A stretch of DNA of 64,000 nt, taken from the NCBI RefSeq assembly GCF_026210795.1, contig NC_089444.1, positions 4,268,501 to 4,332,500 of the forward strand, written 5' to 3'. The notes under the pieces were generated by a model. The model worked only from the letters and a program-made list of their open reading frames with translations, was not told the DNA's origin and made no database searches. The stretch's first letter is position 1; every line of letters begins with the position of its first letter. Source of the stretch: Rhizophagus irregularis (taxonomy: Eukaryota > Glomeromycota > Glomeromycetes > Glomerales > Glomeraceae). This document shows positions 11,192 to 23,500 of the stretch, piece after piece. Position numbers and translations under genes: made by a program.

Positions 11192-12608
11192 ATGGCTACA
11201 AAGCGTGGCGAGAAACGAAGAATTGACGATAATGAAAGATTTTCAAAACGTAGTACTGAGGGTAGCAAAGCTGAGAAGCGAGTGAGAATATCCGATGATA
11301 GTGTTGATGGTATATATGACATAATATGTATCATATTCTTTATAAAAGAAATTATATAATATATAGTTAAATTATATTTTATTGTTAAAGTTAATAAAAA
11401 AACAATAGAAAAACTATTAAGAACCAATTCGCAGATAATTTCTAAGCTTGAAGTTCTTATCACCGGACAAAAAAATCTCGAAACCCGTCTCTCGAGCATA
11501 GAAAAAAAGCTCAACGATAATAACAAAAATAATAATAATACAATAGATCCGGAGTATGTAAAGGTAATAAAGATGAATATTATTTAATGTAAACCTGAAA
11601 TGCTAACCTCGTTTGATTAGGAGCTCGTTAAGAAGGTGTCGAAAATTTTATTTGAAAATTTTGTTTATCCTTCGCAAGACGAGTACAAACTCGCTACTGA
11701 AAAATATTTAAAAGACGAAAATCCGGAATTTATGCGCCAGTTCAAAAAAATCAATGGATTATTTTTTTCGAAAAAAAAATTGCCCCGACTGTAAGTTAAA
11801 GCAATTATGAATTTTATTAAATTTCATACTAACATTTTTTTTTAATAGTTAGTACAACAACATAGAAGCATACGAGGGACGTTCACGTCTAGAGTTAAAG
11901 ACGTTATGTATTCTGTTTTCGAAGCGACTGGGCATAAATTACCGTCTATTAACACTCAGGCTAGTCCGTCAAAGATTCAGGAATGGAAGAGTAAGGCGGA
12001 GGTGAAAAGATGTTACAACAACCTATTTAAAAAGGTTAAAGATGGGCAACCTACGACATATATGTCGCTGATAATTGATAAGTTGCGAAAAGAAAATAAA
12101 AATCCCTCAAAAACACAAATAGCGTATGCGATTAGCATATGTGAAACGTACTTAAATCCTAATAATCAAAACATTCAAATGAGCGAAAGTATAATGAAGT
12201 CGAAGATAATCAACAACTTAGTAAGTTTTTAATTTACAATTTGCAAAATGTGAATTATTTGAATTACAGTTTATTTATTTATTTATTGATTTTTAGCAAA
12301 AGTTGGAAAATAGGGATAAATTTACACATTCGGACGATGATTCTCATGATGGTAATGATGTAGACGATGGTGGTGATAGAGCAGCTGACGATAGAGCAGG
12401 TGTGGCTGATGATGATGTGACTAACGATGGTAGGCCTAACGATGGTGCGGCTAACGATGATGCGGCCAACGATGGTACGGCCAACGATGGTGCGGCCAAT
12501 GATGGCATAGCTGACGATGATATACTTTCTATTGACTCTTATAACACGGAGGAGGAAGGTCGGTATGTAAATAGTTTATTAGAGAATTATGGGTTGCATA
12601 AAAAATAA
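11192..12608 (+). CDS. accessory gene of the Plavaka-like element, five exons, unknown function
   Basis: Exons 11192-11309, 11391-11563, 11621-11790, 11849-12220 and 12297-12608 use clean GT-AG sites with CTAAC branch points. The product has a basic N-terminus (MATKRGEKRR), a coiled coil (TIEKLLRTNSQIISKLEVL, LETRLSSIEKKL) and a basic alpha-helical middle. The tail is acidic and repetitive, with many DG and AND repeats. The exon 3/4 junction is out of phase by one base with these sites, so either a different site is used or the gene carries an indel. It sits divergently from the transposase inside the same TIRs, like the second gene of CACTA elements. No domain recognised; a DNA-binding or targeting role is inference. 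Confidence 0.6.
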
Positions 12609-12684
12609 ATATTATTTTTTATATATATCACACGTAATAGCATTTTTTTTACCATAATTAATATAGTTTTAATAAATAAAATGG

Positions 12685-12886
12685 TTATTAATTCTTAACA
12701 ACACGGGTGTGACATAAATAAATCGTGGCTGAAATTTGTGTTCAATTTGTGTTCAATTTGTGTTGATAATTCTGGTAAAAATTTGTTAATTTTGGCCAAA
12801 TTTCGTTAAATTTGTTAAATTTGTGTTGAGTTTGTGTTGATAATTTTTAATTTATCACGAGGGGATAATATTTAGTAATTGTGCAT
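12685..12886 (-). repeat. right terminal inverted repeat of Plavaka-like element
   Basis: Reverse complement of the left repeat at 6808-7008. It has one additional ATTGAACACAAATT unit and lacks a ~10 bp stretch present on the left. Confidence 0.85.
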
Positions 12887-12899
12887 ATACAATTTCTGT

Positions 12900-13745
12900 G
12901 ATTTTTTAAAATGCGGATTTCCGTAATTTTACGATATCGTATTTTCTGGCCAATCAAATTAGGCTGATCCTTGCATGTGATTTAATTATTTAATCATTTA
13001 ATCATGCACGCGTTTTTGTCTTATTTATTTTTGTTTCTTATTTCTTTATTCTTTTGTTCAATATTTTAATTTTTTTGTCTCTTCTTTCTATTATTTCTTT
13101 AATTATATACAATATATTTACATATATTTCATAATTTATTGCTTTGCAGGTATAGAAATATTTGTTTATTAATACTAATTATTTTCATTTTTTTTTACCT
13201 CTTTGTTATTTTGTATCGTAATACTAACAATAATATCCATGTTTCCTTTATTCCTTTTTACTTGTACTTTAATACTAACGATACTAACAATACTAACAAC
13301 ATGTTTATTTTTTCCTTTCTCTTTATTTCTTTATTCTTTTGTTCAATTACTTTGCAGGTATAGAAATATTTATTTATTAATACTAATTATTTTAATATTA
13401 ACGCGTTTTTTTTTTACCTCTTTGTTACTTTATGTCGTAATACTAACAATACTATCTACGTTTCCTTTATTTCTTTTTACTTGTACTTTAATACTAACGA
13501 TAATATCCATGTTTCTTTTACTCCTTTTACTGTTTCTTTAACTCTTTTTACCTTAATACTAACAATAATAACAATATTTCTTTTATCTTTATATCTAATA
13601 CTAACGTTACTATAGCTGTTTCTCTTCTTTTTACGTCTAATAATATTGTTACTCTACTCTTTCTCTTTTTTACTTTTATGTATTCTGTATATATTAATAA
13701 ATACTTGTAATTTTTTATGATTATATCTAATAAAACATACATTAT
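12900..13745 (+). repeat. T-rich region with duplicated unit and many TACTAAC motifs
   Basis: A ~160-bp unit beginning CTTTGCAGGTATAGAAATAT occurs twice (about 13142 and 13352). The heptamer TACTAAC, the ideal branch-point sequence, occurs eight or more times between 13210 and 13610, usually after TTTAA. Short translations are low-complexity and hydrophobic, so I do not call a gene. Confidence 0.6.
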
Positions 13746-13759
13746 ATAAACTTATAGTA

Positions 13760-14235
13760 CAGAAAATGAAGTATTATTTATCGAAATATTTTGAAATATT
13801 ACGAAATATTAAGTTATGTAAAATCACAGAATATTACGAATCGTCAAATTATGGAACATTACGCATCATAGAATTTCGAAATATTTTAAAAAGTTGCGAA
13901 GTATTACGCAGTAAAATTACGGAATATTACGAATCGTAAAATTACGAAGCCTTGCATACAGTAATATTTCGAAATATTTTAAAAAGTTACAAAATATTAC
14001 GCTTACGCAAACTTGCGGCGGGTCTGAAAACTTACGAAATATTATGTAAAATTACGAAATATTGCGAACCGCAAAATTACGGAATATTACAAATCGTAAA
14101 ATTACGAAGCTTTGCATATCGTAATATTTTGAAATATTTTAAAAAGTTACGAAATATTACGCTTACGCAAACTTGCGGCGGGTCTGGAAGCTTACGAAAT
14201 ATTATGATGTGTAAACTTGCGCAACTTTTCGCACT
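13760..14235. repeat. right subterminal repeats of the 9.5 kb element
   Basis: Imperfect repeats built from ACGAAATATT, AAAATTACGAA and CTTACGCAAACTTGCGG. A longer unit of about 160 bp occurs twice (about 13975 and 14135). Inverted relative to the left array at 4740-5290. Confidence 0.75.
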
Positions 14236-14253
14236 ATATAATTTCCTGATGTT

Positions 14254-15902
14254 GGGTTAAATGACCAATTTCATAGTTTTGTACCTTGTCCGAAATGTCA
14301 CAAATTGTATAAAAAAGAGGAAGTGGTAGATTTCAAACAAGAGGACAATCCTGCTATAATGAAATGTCAACACATAGAATTTACCAATTCTTCAGTTCGC
14401 AGATCATGTCTTTGCAATACGGCATTGTCTGAAAAAATTAGCGCATCGACAAATCGAACAATAATACGACCTAATTTAATGTATCCGTTTGCTGGAATCA
14501 ATCAACAACTTGCCACTATGTTTTGTCGGCCTGGGTTTGAAAATTCTCTCCGACATTGGGCTAATCGGTCGAATTTTGATAATATTTTGACCGATATATA
14601 TGATGGGCAAGTGTGGAAGAATTTTAAAGAATCGGACAATGAAGATTCGCCAAATTTTTTCAGAAGCGAAGTAGCCGATTTTCATCTTGGCTTGATGCTG
14701 AATCTTGATTGGTTTCAGCCATATGATAGTACCATTTATAGTATCGGTGTCATATACGCCGCTATATGCAATTTGCCACGCGATATCCGATTTAGACGTG
14801 AAAATTTATTGACTCTCGGCATTTTACCTGGGCCAAAGGAGGTCAGCCTACATAAAGCGAACCACTATTTAGCACCAATAGTTAACGAATTGGAAACACT
14901 CTGGGCTGGGTTAACACTAAATCGTACTTATGAATGCGAAAATGGAAAGAGAGTTCGTGGCGCTTTAATCTTAGTATCATGTGACATTCCCGCCACAAGA
15001 AAAATTTGCGGTCATGTTTCTGCCTTAGTTTCATGTCACAGGTGTGAGAAAAAAGCAAATTATGAAAATGGGCAGCATAATTTTGCTGGAATGGATGATG
15101 TAGGGTATTCTGCTCGAGATTCGAATGAGCACCGGCAAAACGCATTAGGTTGGCGAAGATGCAACTCAGACGCTGCTAGAAAGCGCTTCGTCAAAGAAAC
15201 TGGCGTTAGATGGTCCGAATTGTTGCGTCTATCATATTTTGACCCTATTAGATTTATTACAGTTGATCCAATGCATTGCTTATTTCTGGGCATTGCGAAG
15301 TGGATAGTAAAACGAATTTGGATCGATGGGGGTATTTTGACACCAAATTCTTTGAACAAAATTCAGAAAAAGATAGACGAGTTTCAGATACCATCTGATT
15401 TAGGTCGAATTCCAGGAAAAATTCATAGTGGAGAGGGATTCACCAATTTTACGGCCGATCAGTGGCAAATATTCTTTACAATTTATTCAACTGTATCACT
15501 TTGGGAACACCTTTCAGACGTAGATAGAAGAATCCTGGATCATTTTGTCAGGGTTTGTTCGATTTTGGTAAATTGGATTCTAGAATCTAATTTGGTGGAT
15601 GAAGTCCATAGAAGTCTTATCGAAATAGTCAAGCTCATTGAGAATCACCACGGCAGAGATAAGATCACACCGAATCTTCATCTTTCTCTGCATTTGCGTG
15701 ATTGCTCATCTGATTATGGACCATTATATGCGTTCTGGTGTTTCTCTTTCGAACGTATGAACGGTATTTTAGGTAAATATCCGTTAACGATTTTTTAACG
15801 ATTTTAACGATTTCAATATTAGCTTATAATTTATTGATTTCGCACTTTTAGGTTCGTTACCAAACAGCAACAGGAAAATTGAGTCTGAACTTATGCGTCG
15901 AT
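14254..15902 (+). pseudogene. Tnp2-type transposase, central piece (second of three)
   Basis: The frame enters at 14254 directly after the 9.5 kb insertion and is open through CPKCHKLY, LNLDWFQPYDS, ICNLPRDIRF, LGILPGP, CHRCEKKA, DPMHCLFLGIAKWIVKR and HLRDCSSDYGPLYAFWCFSFERMNGILG. A 79-nt intron (15773-15851, GTAAAT..TTTTAG) follows, and a second exon starts at 15852 with GSLPNSNRKIESELMRR. That exon is cut at 15902 by a hAT element. It corresponds to the catalytic core of Tnp2. An in-frame ATG at 14305 could be mistaken for the start, but the upstream CPKC codons and the KKL piece at 4719 show the protein began earlier. Confidence 0.85.
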
Positions 15903-18900
15903 TAGTGGTCCGATCCGGATATCTGTTTATCCGTAAACAGTTAATCCGTGAGTCATGTTACGGATACGGATGACTATCCGTGAAAAATTGAACAAATCCG
16001 GATAAATCCGTAACAGATAACGGATAATATAAATAAAAAAAAATTTTCAAACAAATTTAATAAAAATCTTATTTACTTGCTTTAAATTTCTTTAATGTCA
16101 CTTTATTTATTTATAGCTTTGTATATTATACTTTAATTACATATTAATTATTATTTATTAACTATTCTGAAGTATTACTTAATGGAAAAACTCCCCCAAC
16201 TAAGCGCCAATTTTTTTTTACAAAAAACCAAATTTTCCAATGTATTTGGCAATAATTGTGTTCTTTTTATGGTCACAACATTACCAGCTTCGCTAAAAAG
16301 TCTTTCACTTGGAGTAGAAGTGGCAGGAATCGCCAAGTACTTTCTTGCTAACTTTGATAATATTGGAAACCGGGCTTTATTAGTTTTCCACCATAATAAA
16401 GGGCAATCATCAAGGTGAATCTTGGGCAGAGCCAAATAATTAGTCACTTCATCAACGTAAGTGTGACTATTTTTAAACATTCTTGCCAACAATGAATTTG
16501 ACGAAGTTGGCCTAGATTCAGCCTCCTGGCTTTCATTAGTTAAGATTTTCATATTTTTATAGGCATCTTTTAATTGTTCATGAGTTTGAAGACGCAATGT
16601 TTCAGAGGCAAATTCTAAATCCTTGAATCGTGGATCTAACAAAGCAGCCAGCATTCTCTGCTCTTGTGGAACTTCCCAATAATGATTAATAGATTGGTAT
16701 AATGCTGCTTTAACACGTTTTTCGAGTTCAAAACAATTTTGTGGAGTATTAATGTTAATTTTTCTGTGTTTAGGTTGCTGAGTAATCTCATCCTCCGGGG
16801 CATCCTCATAACCAACATCATCATCAAAGGCAGTATTCGGGCTTGTTAGATCTATAACTTCCACATTAGAGTCATCAGGTATCATTTTATTACTAATTAC
16901 TGCCAAAAGACTATACATTAGACTAATTGTTGTATAATTGCTTCCACCTAGATATTCAGTTGCCCCAGCAAAATCCTCCAAGATATTTACTAGTTTATTC
17001 ATTGCTTGCCATTCATCATCAGTTAGATTTATATCTTTTAATCGTTTTCCATCTCGTCGTGTATTAGGATCAATCATCAAGGTAGACGCCAAAACATCAA
17101 TAAGATCTTTAATTTTTAATAAGCGTTTCCATGCAAGATAGCTGGAGTTCCAACGCGTTTCCACGTCAGCAATAATTCGAAGGTACTCATCATTTTTATC
17201 CAAATTCTATAATAGTATAGAATCGCATTAAGTTTTATTAGTAAATTGTGTAATTAGCCAATACAATTAATTTTATTAAATAAAATTGTTTAATTTAATT
17301 TCTTTTTTAGAAAAAATTATTTAAGTTACAAAGTATTCTATAATAATTTTAAACTATGGGATATAAATTATAAATTAAAAAATTAAAAATAAATATTACT
17401 TAGTTTATAAAATTTAACGAAAATTAAGATGAAATTATTACAGTTGTAATTAAAAATATGTGTAAATAGATATACTAAATTAAATTTTAACAATTTACTC
17501 GCCTCATTATTGGAACAATGGGTGCTTTTTTGAATCTCTAGAAGTTTTTCCGTTTGTTTGGGCGTTGTAAAAAAATTTATCAGTCTTTTGGCCCTTGCAA
17601 TTAAAACTTCGGCAGGGAGTAAACTTTTTCCCACAACTAGTTGAAGGGTGTGAGCTGCACATGGGAGTCGTGTAAGTTCACCCATTAGTTTCCCAGCGCG
17701 GACCATATTTGATCCATTATCAGTTGTCATTGAAAGTACCTTGCCAGTTAGATTCCAATTGGAGATAATATCACGTAAAACATTACAAATATTATCACCG
17801 GTATGAGGGTAAGGCACATATTGAATTGATAAGATCACTTCACAAAACTCAAAATTATTATTGATAAAAGAGCATGTAACGCCAATGTATCCAAGTCTAC
17901 TTCGGGCTGTCCATAGGTCTGTTGTTATAGAGTAGGAAATAACATTTTCGCTAAATATTTTAGTTAAGACAGTTTTAATTTGATTATATGCTTCAGCAAG
18001 TAATTGTTGAATTGTTTTATCACTTGGAAATCGATAATTTGGGTCAAATTCATGAATGAACTCGCTAAACCCTTCGTCATTGCATATACTAATTGGTCGA
18101 TTATCCTTAATCAAGATTCCAACAAATTTTCGGTCTCGGTTATTTTTAATATCTGGATTATTCCGTATTATTTCATCTATACGAAGCTGTGATAACTGAC
18201 CATTATTTTGTACCTCATTCATCTTTCTTTTATGACTTTCTTCAGTAATTTGATGTGTAGCAAGATGGGCAATAAAATTGCCAGTGGAATTATCAGAACC
18301 CATAAAATGTCCACATTGTTCTGCACCATTCTTTCGTTGAACTTGAGCTAAACACCTTACTATTCTTTTGTATTGTCCAACTGGTTTATACTGATCGAAA
18401 TATCCCCATATCCAACTTTGCCCTGGTGGTTTTGCATTTGGAATTAATACTAGCTGGTTGGTTATTTTATTTAACTCAATTTTTTCTGAGTTTTTATTAT
18501 TTTTATTATACTTTCTACTCTTAGCTATCTGCTGCCGGCCACTTGTATCAGTATCTGATTCTAACTCAATTACATGTGAAATTGGTTTTTTCCGTTTTAA
18601 TGGTAAGCTCTTTGATCCACTAGCTTCAAGGCTCAAAGCTTCTTCAACTTCAAGGTCTTCTAACTGCGGAATTTCTTCAAACCTATCACTAGACATTTTT
18701 TTTCTAGTCACAGTCACGCAAAGATAAATAGACAACGCGTAACGCGTTTTATGGTTATTTAAAAAAATGATGCAATATATAGGTGATTATGCATATTATT
18801 TCACATGACATATGCAGATTACGGATATCTGCAGATATCTATAGATATCTGCACATCCGCAATTTTTTATCTGTTATATAAAACTGCCATCCGGATATCC

Positions 18901-18949
18901 AGATATCCGTACGGATATCCGGATAATGCATCCACGGATCGGACCACTA
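15903..18949. mobile_element. hAT-A: complete hAT transposon with 8-bp target duplication
   Basis: Ends are perfect 15-bp inverted repeats, TAGTGGTCCGATCCG and its complement, and the target GCGTCGAT is duplicated at 15895-15902 and 18950-18957. Subterminal regions are rich in GGATATCC/ATCCGT words (about 15915-16025 and 18810-18930), likely transposase binding sites. One transposase gene on the minus strand fills the element. Removing it restores the host Tnp2 frame, so the insertion is recent. Confidence 0.95.
16175..18735 (-). CDS. hAT transposase, two exons, apparently intact
   Basis: Exon 1 is 18735-17503 and exon 2 is 17206-16175. With a GC-AG intron (donor GAG|GCGAGT, acceptor TATAG) they join in phase to 754 residues. 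A second ATG at 18696 could be the start. A BED-type region is at about residues 135-190 (SWIWGYFDQY, ..C..H). The RNase-H-like core has TTDLWTARSRLGYIGVT, then MTTDNGSNMV, LPCAAHTLQLVV, and DVETRWNSSYLAW. The C-terminal hATC dimerisation domain has YLAIPATSTPSERLFSEAGNV. hAT transposases cut and reinsert with 8-bp duplications, as seen here. No internal stop is present. Confidence 0.92.
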
Positions 18950-18957
18950 GCGTCGAT

Positions 18958-19739
18958 TAATGTTTGATAAACAAATCGAAAATATCATAAGTTCAGGTAT
19001 CGAAGTAAAAGGTCTTGAATTGCTAAACAGTCAGCGTACTATCGGGTCTCTTTCAGTTACTGATGAATTTTCGTCAGATGAGATGCATCGATTTTGGCTG
19101 AATTCACAAAATATTAAAGATTCACAGATTTCTGGCAAAGAAGGCTTCCCAGGTGAATTTCTTAAGCCGGTATCTCATAATATACTACTTTCAAGTGAAA
19201 TGTTAAATTTAATGGTCGAATATTACAATGCGACTTACGAATCATTTGGATTTCGGAGGCCTCTTGTAGAAGGTTTAGATAACGATATAATAATTAGGGT
19301 CAAAATTAACCAATTCGGAAGGTGTCGGATTGGTTCAGAAGTCTTTGGATCATCATTATCGTTAAGACATGTAAAAAGTTCGTACGTCTTAGCAAAATTT
19401 ATTACGGATGATGAAGATGTCGACACCTACCCAGGTCAAATTCAGTATTATTTTACTCACATAGTAGACTTTCCAGATGGTCCCGTCGAACATTTTCTAG
19501 CATACGTTCGTTGGTATAAACACGCAAATTCAACCAATATTCGATACTATTTCAGCAGTGATGAAATTTGTAATGTTGAGTTGTGGAATACCGAATTTTA
19601 TCCAATAAGTCGTGATTGTATAATACCTGTGCATCATATTTTAGGTAGATTTGTACCAGTAAGTTACCAAATCTCAAACCGGCAAAATGCAAGAGAGTAT
19701 TTAGCCGTAAATCCAATTAGTAGAAAATACCAATTATAA
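18958..19739 (+). pseudogene. Tnp2-type transposase, C-terminal piece (third of three)
   Basis: Continues the frame cut at 15902. With one copy of the GCGTCGAT duplication removed it reads RRLMFDKQIENII and is open for 260 codons to TAA at 19737. The three pieces sum to 2676 nt, or 892 codons including the stop, with no internal stop. The C-terminal part resembles the accessory region downstream of the Tnp2 core; I see no further named domain. Confidence 0.8.
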
Positions 19740-19872
19740 ACTTATAAGTTTTAGACATAAATTTATAATAAATTGAGTAATTGACTATAAATTTGGTGTT
19801 GATTTTTCCGAATTTCTGAATTTTAATGACAAATCATGTTTTTCAAAAGTTAATTTTGATGACTTTTTTTGT

Positions 19873-20540
19873 ATCAATCAGCCGTCAATCAAATATAATG
19901 ATTTTTTGCCGAATTTTTATCGAATTTTTATTGAATTTTTATTGAATTGTCAATTTTCCATAAATTGGAAGTACATATTTGAATATTGGGCAAATTTTAG
20001 GTTGATTTGCCATTTGTCTGATTTTTTTTTTGATTTCAACCAGCATCAATCAGCCGTCAATCAAATATAATGATTTTTTGCTGAATTTTTATCGAATTTT
20101 TATTGAATTTTTATTAAATTGTCAATTTTCCATAAATTGGAAGTACATATTTGAATATTGGGCAAATTTTAGGTTGATTTGCCATTTGTCTGATTTTTTT
20201 TTTGATTTCAACCAGCATCAATCAGCCGTCAATCAAATATAATGATTTTTTGCCGAATTTTTATCGAATTTTTATTGAATTTTTATTGAATTGTCAATTT
20301 TCCATAAATTAGAAGTACATATTTGAATATTGGGCAAATTTTAGGTTGATTTGCCATTTGTCTGATTTTTTTTTGATTTCAACTAGCATCAATCAGCCGT
20401 CAATCAAATATGATGATTTTTTTCTGGATTTTCATTAAATTGTCCGATTGGCATCAATCAGATGTGCTGATTTGTAATGTCAGTCGATTTTGGTCTGATT
20501 TTAGCTGATTTTCCATATGTCCAATTTTTTTGATTTCGAC
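19873..20540. repeat. 172-bp tandem repeat array
   Basis: Units starting ATCAATCAGCCGTCAATC begin at 19873, 20045, 20217 and 20388. Three are nearly identical, and the fourth decays toward 20540, where LINE coding sequence starts. It could be subterminal sequence of the Tnp2 element or a tail acquired by the LINE. Confidence 0.9.
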
Positions 20541-23500
20541 CAGTGTAAGTATGTGTATCAGTACATTGAGACATATCAATATTAAAATGTTTAATAACAG
20601 GTCGTTGTGTTTCATCTATTTCTTGAATTTTTCCAATAACTACAGAATTGTATTGTGAATTATAAAATGCTATTAAAGATCTATTTTTTTTACTAATATC
20701 ATATGATCGAGCCTCTTCTACATTATCAACACGAGCGTCAAATAAATGTGATATACTATGTCTCAAATGAATACTATCTGTAGTAATAAAATTCCTAATA
20801 TCTGTATACCATTTAGCTTCTTTCCGTTGTGAAGAAATAGGAATATAAGCTTTAATAAGTATTTCTTTCCATAATAATAAACGAGATTTATCACCAGAAA
20901 TAATTTGATCTAAAAATAAAATATTCTTTTCACGAAGTCTCTCCCTATGTTTAGAATAATATGCATTATCTACAACATCTTCTAAAGGAATTTTACCTCC
21001 TTTAATTGATGGAAAAGTATTATTATCTAAATTTTCTAACGAAATATTATTATCATAACATAATAAAAGCATATTAAGGATATAATTATTTTTTCGTGTA
21101 TGCGGAACACGATTATAAGGGAGTTTTTCTATCAGTGGGCGCGATGTCCATAATTGATCCTGTAAGGATTTTAAACGAATTTCAGTAACTTTTCCTAATA
21201 GACCATTGTCGTTAAGTTGAATACAAAAATCCGTAATTTTGGCTTGAAGTTGATTGTCATAAAAATCTCTATATCCATATATGTAGGGATTATCAAGTAT
21301 AGCGTTAGGCGCAGAGCGAGCGAATTTCAATTTGTTTTTAAACATCCTTCGAAAAGGAATAATTAAAGCTTCTGTTTGAGTTTTTGATAAAGCCATAACT
21401 TGCGACCAGTATTCAACTCTAGAGATGATAATTCTATTAAATATATATAAAATATGTTTATCAGTAATCTTCTTTTTATATATAAGATTAACTAAATGGT
21501 CTATTTCATTCTTGATCTTGAACATTAAATAATTTCCATCGTGTTCAATATTAAAATACACTCCTAGGATACGCATAGGTTCGTGTGGATGTTTGGCTTT
21601 AATATTAATTTCTTCACGACCAAACTTGATTGAAATTTTATCATTGTAATTATGAGAGTATTTACGCTTCTCAGTAGTAGTCCTCATCATAAGCTCAGAT
21701 TTTTCTTTGTTGATTTGAATATCGTTAAGACGATAAAATGTATCAGCGATGTATAACATCTTTTCCAATTTTGATTTTTCATCAGTAATCCATTGAGTAT
21801 CATCCATATACGCCATAATGGAGACATTTTGTTGATTAATAACACCTTCTTCTTGAACAACTGATTTTGATATGCAAGAAATATTATATCCCAATTGTTG
21901 TTTATCAATTTCTGCTAAAAGAGGATCGTAATAAATACACTAAAGCAACGGCGAAATTACTTCTCCTTGATCTATTCCTGTAAGGACATCATAAGGTGCA
22001 GTTTTTCCATATGCTGTGATTACTTGATTTTTTCTATCTTTAAAAAGTTCTAAAATGAGGGATGAAAAATCGTTAGGAATTTTAATTCTATCCATCACTT
22101 TTTTGAGTTGAAAGATGTTCACACGATCATAAGCCTTTCCCATATCCTGAGAGAGTATCCATAATTCATTATTATTATCGATTGAATCTTGAATAACTTC
22201 GTTCATAATCCTTATCGGTTCAAATGTTGATTGTTTAGGCAGACCAGCGAATTGATTTGCCTTTAATACATTATTATCTTTCAAAATAGTTGCTAAACGA
22301 TGATTTAGCAAAGAAATAAGTGCTTTTCGAGTAGTTTCCAAAAGAGTAATAGGGCGAGAGTTTGATAATTCACAATTAAAGGGTTTAAGTTTAGCAATAG
22401 GAAAGACCGTCGCTTCTTTCCATTGTTTTGGTAAATATCCCAATTCTATAATTTTACAAATCAAATAATATAAAATATGATTACAATCATCACTTAGATA
22501 TTTCAGCATTTCATTCGACACGCCAGAAGGTCCTGTCGCTTTTCCATTAGATAAATGTCAAATAATATCTAACCATTCATCAAAAGATGGAGCGTCCATA
22601 ATGCTAGAATATATATTTTCATTAATATGAGGCTGTGGTTTATATTGTTCTTTCCATCTGCCTTGTATTGGTTTCTTTCTATTAACAGAACCCGCCACTG
22701 TTTGAAAATGACGATTTGTTTCTTCCATCACCTGATTCTCATCTGTAATTAAAACTTCATTACCATTATGATCTTTCTTGTAAATTTTTTCAATTGAAAT
22801 GGAAACCATTTCTTTTTCTGTAATAGATTGAATCATTCTTCCTTGATCTTCTTTATAATTATCACATCGCTTCTTGATGTTAGAGATAATTTGTTCTTGT
22901 TCCATAATGTTAAGTTCAAGTTTAAAAACAATTCTCAATTGTTTTCTAATTTCATTAAGTTCGTCAAGATATCTATGGAACTGATCATTATCTAAGAAAT
23001 TAAAACTAGTATTAGAAGTGAATAACTCATATTTGTCTTTTAGTTTAATTATCGCGTTTTGATAATTAATCCATTTGTCAATCATTTCCTGATTTGGATA
23101 GTTTCTTAATCCTGTGATACATGAGTGGATTTCTTGAATACGATTAATGATATATCTTGAATCAAAGTAGACTGACAACTTTTTCTCAGGAGCACATTTG
23201 AATTTTTGTTTAATAACCTTTTTGTTTCTAATATTTTCGTTAGCAGATTTCATTATAAGTTGTCTAAGAGAATCCCACATATGATCAACATGTTTTCTTT
23301 TCGTGATCACTCGATCTTTTAATTTTAATCTTTCAATTTCATGATCCAAACCAGCATGGAAATTATTCCATGTGAATTCATCATCTTCCTGATCCATTTC
23401 ATCATATAAAACACAGTACGAGTTATTTTCTTTTTACTTTTGTTAATCTTAGGTAATGTTTTTCCTATAAACAATTGTGTATCAAGCGATAAAGTGACAG

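Larger units (their letters stand above)
6808..12886. mobile_element. Plavaka-like (CACTA relative) DNA transposon with two divergent genes
   Basis: About 200 bp at each end are inverted copies (6808-7008 and about 12685-12886), reading inward AATTACTAAATAT, ATCCCC, GTGATAAAT, then repeated CAACACAAA motifs and GTGTTGTTAA. Between them are a seven-exon transposase gene (minus) and a five-exon accessory gene (plus), head to head. Indels of about 10 bp separate the two TIRs. The exact end and target duplication are not clear. The transposase has one frameshift, so this copy is probably no longer autonomous unless that is a sequence error. Confidence 0.85.
4722..14251. mobile_element. 9.5 kb TIR element inserted in Tnp2 gene, carrying a Myb-like gene
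   Basis: Both ends read inward as CATCAGGAAATT, then (T/A)TATAG(C/T)GCGAAAA, then TTGCG-AAGTTTAC, so these are terminal inverted repeats. The flanks share TT (4720-4721 and 14252-14253), a likely 2-bp target duplication. Removing the element plus one TT rejoins the Tnp2 frame exactly. Inside each end are arrays of short TTACG-type repeats. The element carries a Myb/SANT-like gene (5658-6298). A complete Plavaka-like element (6808-12886) sits inside it and is probably a later insertion. I see no transposase that belongs to the 9.5 kb element itself, so it is likely moved by another element's enzyme. Superfamily not assigned. Confidence 0.75.

Noticed and set aside
14305-15798. A 497-codon plus-strand frame taken as a complete gene
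   Set aside because: In-frame sequence upstream (CPKC) and the spliced exon downstream show it is an internal part of the split Tnp2 gene.
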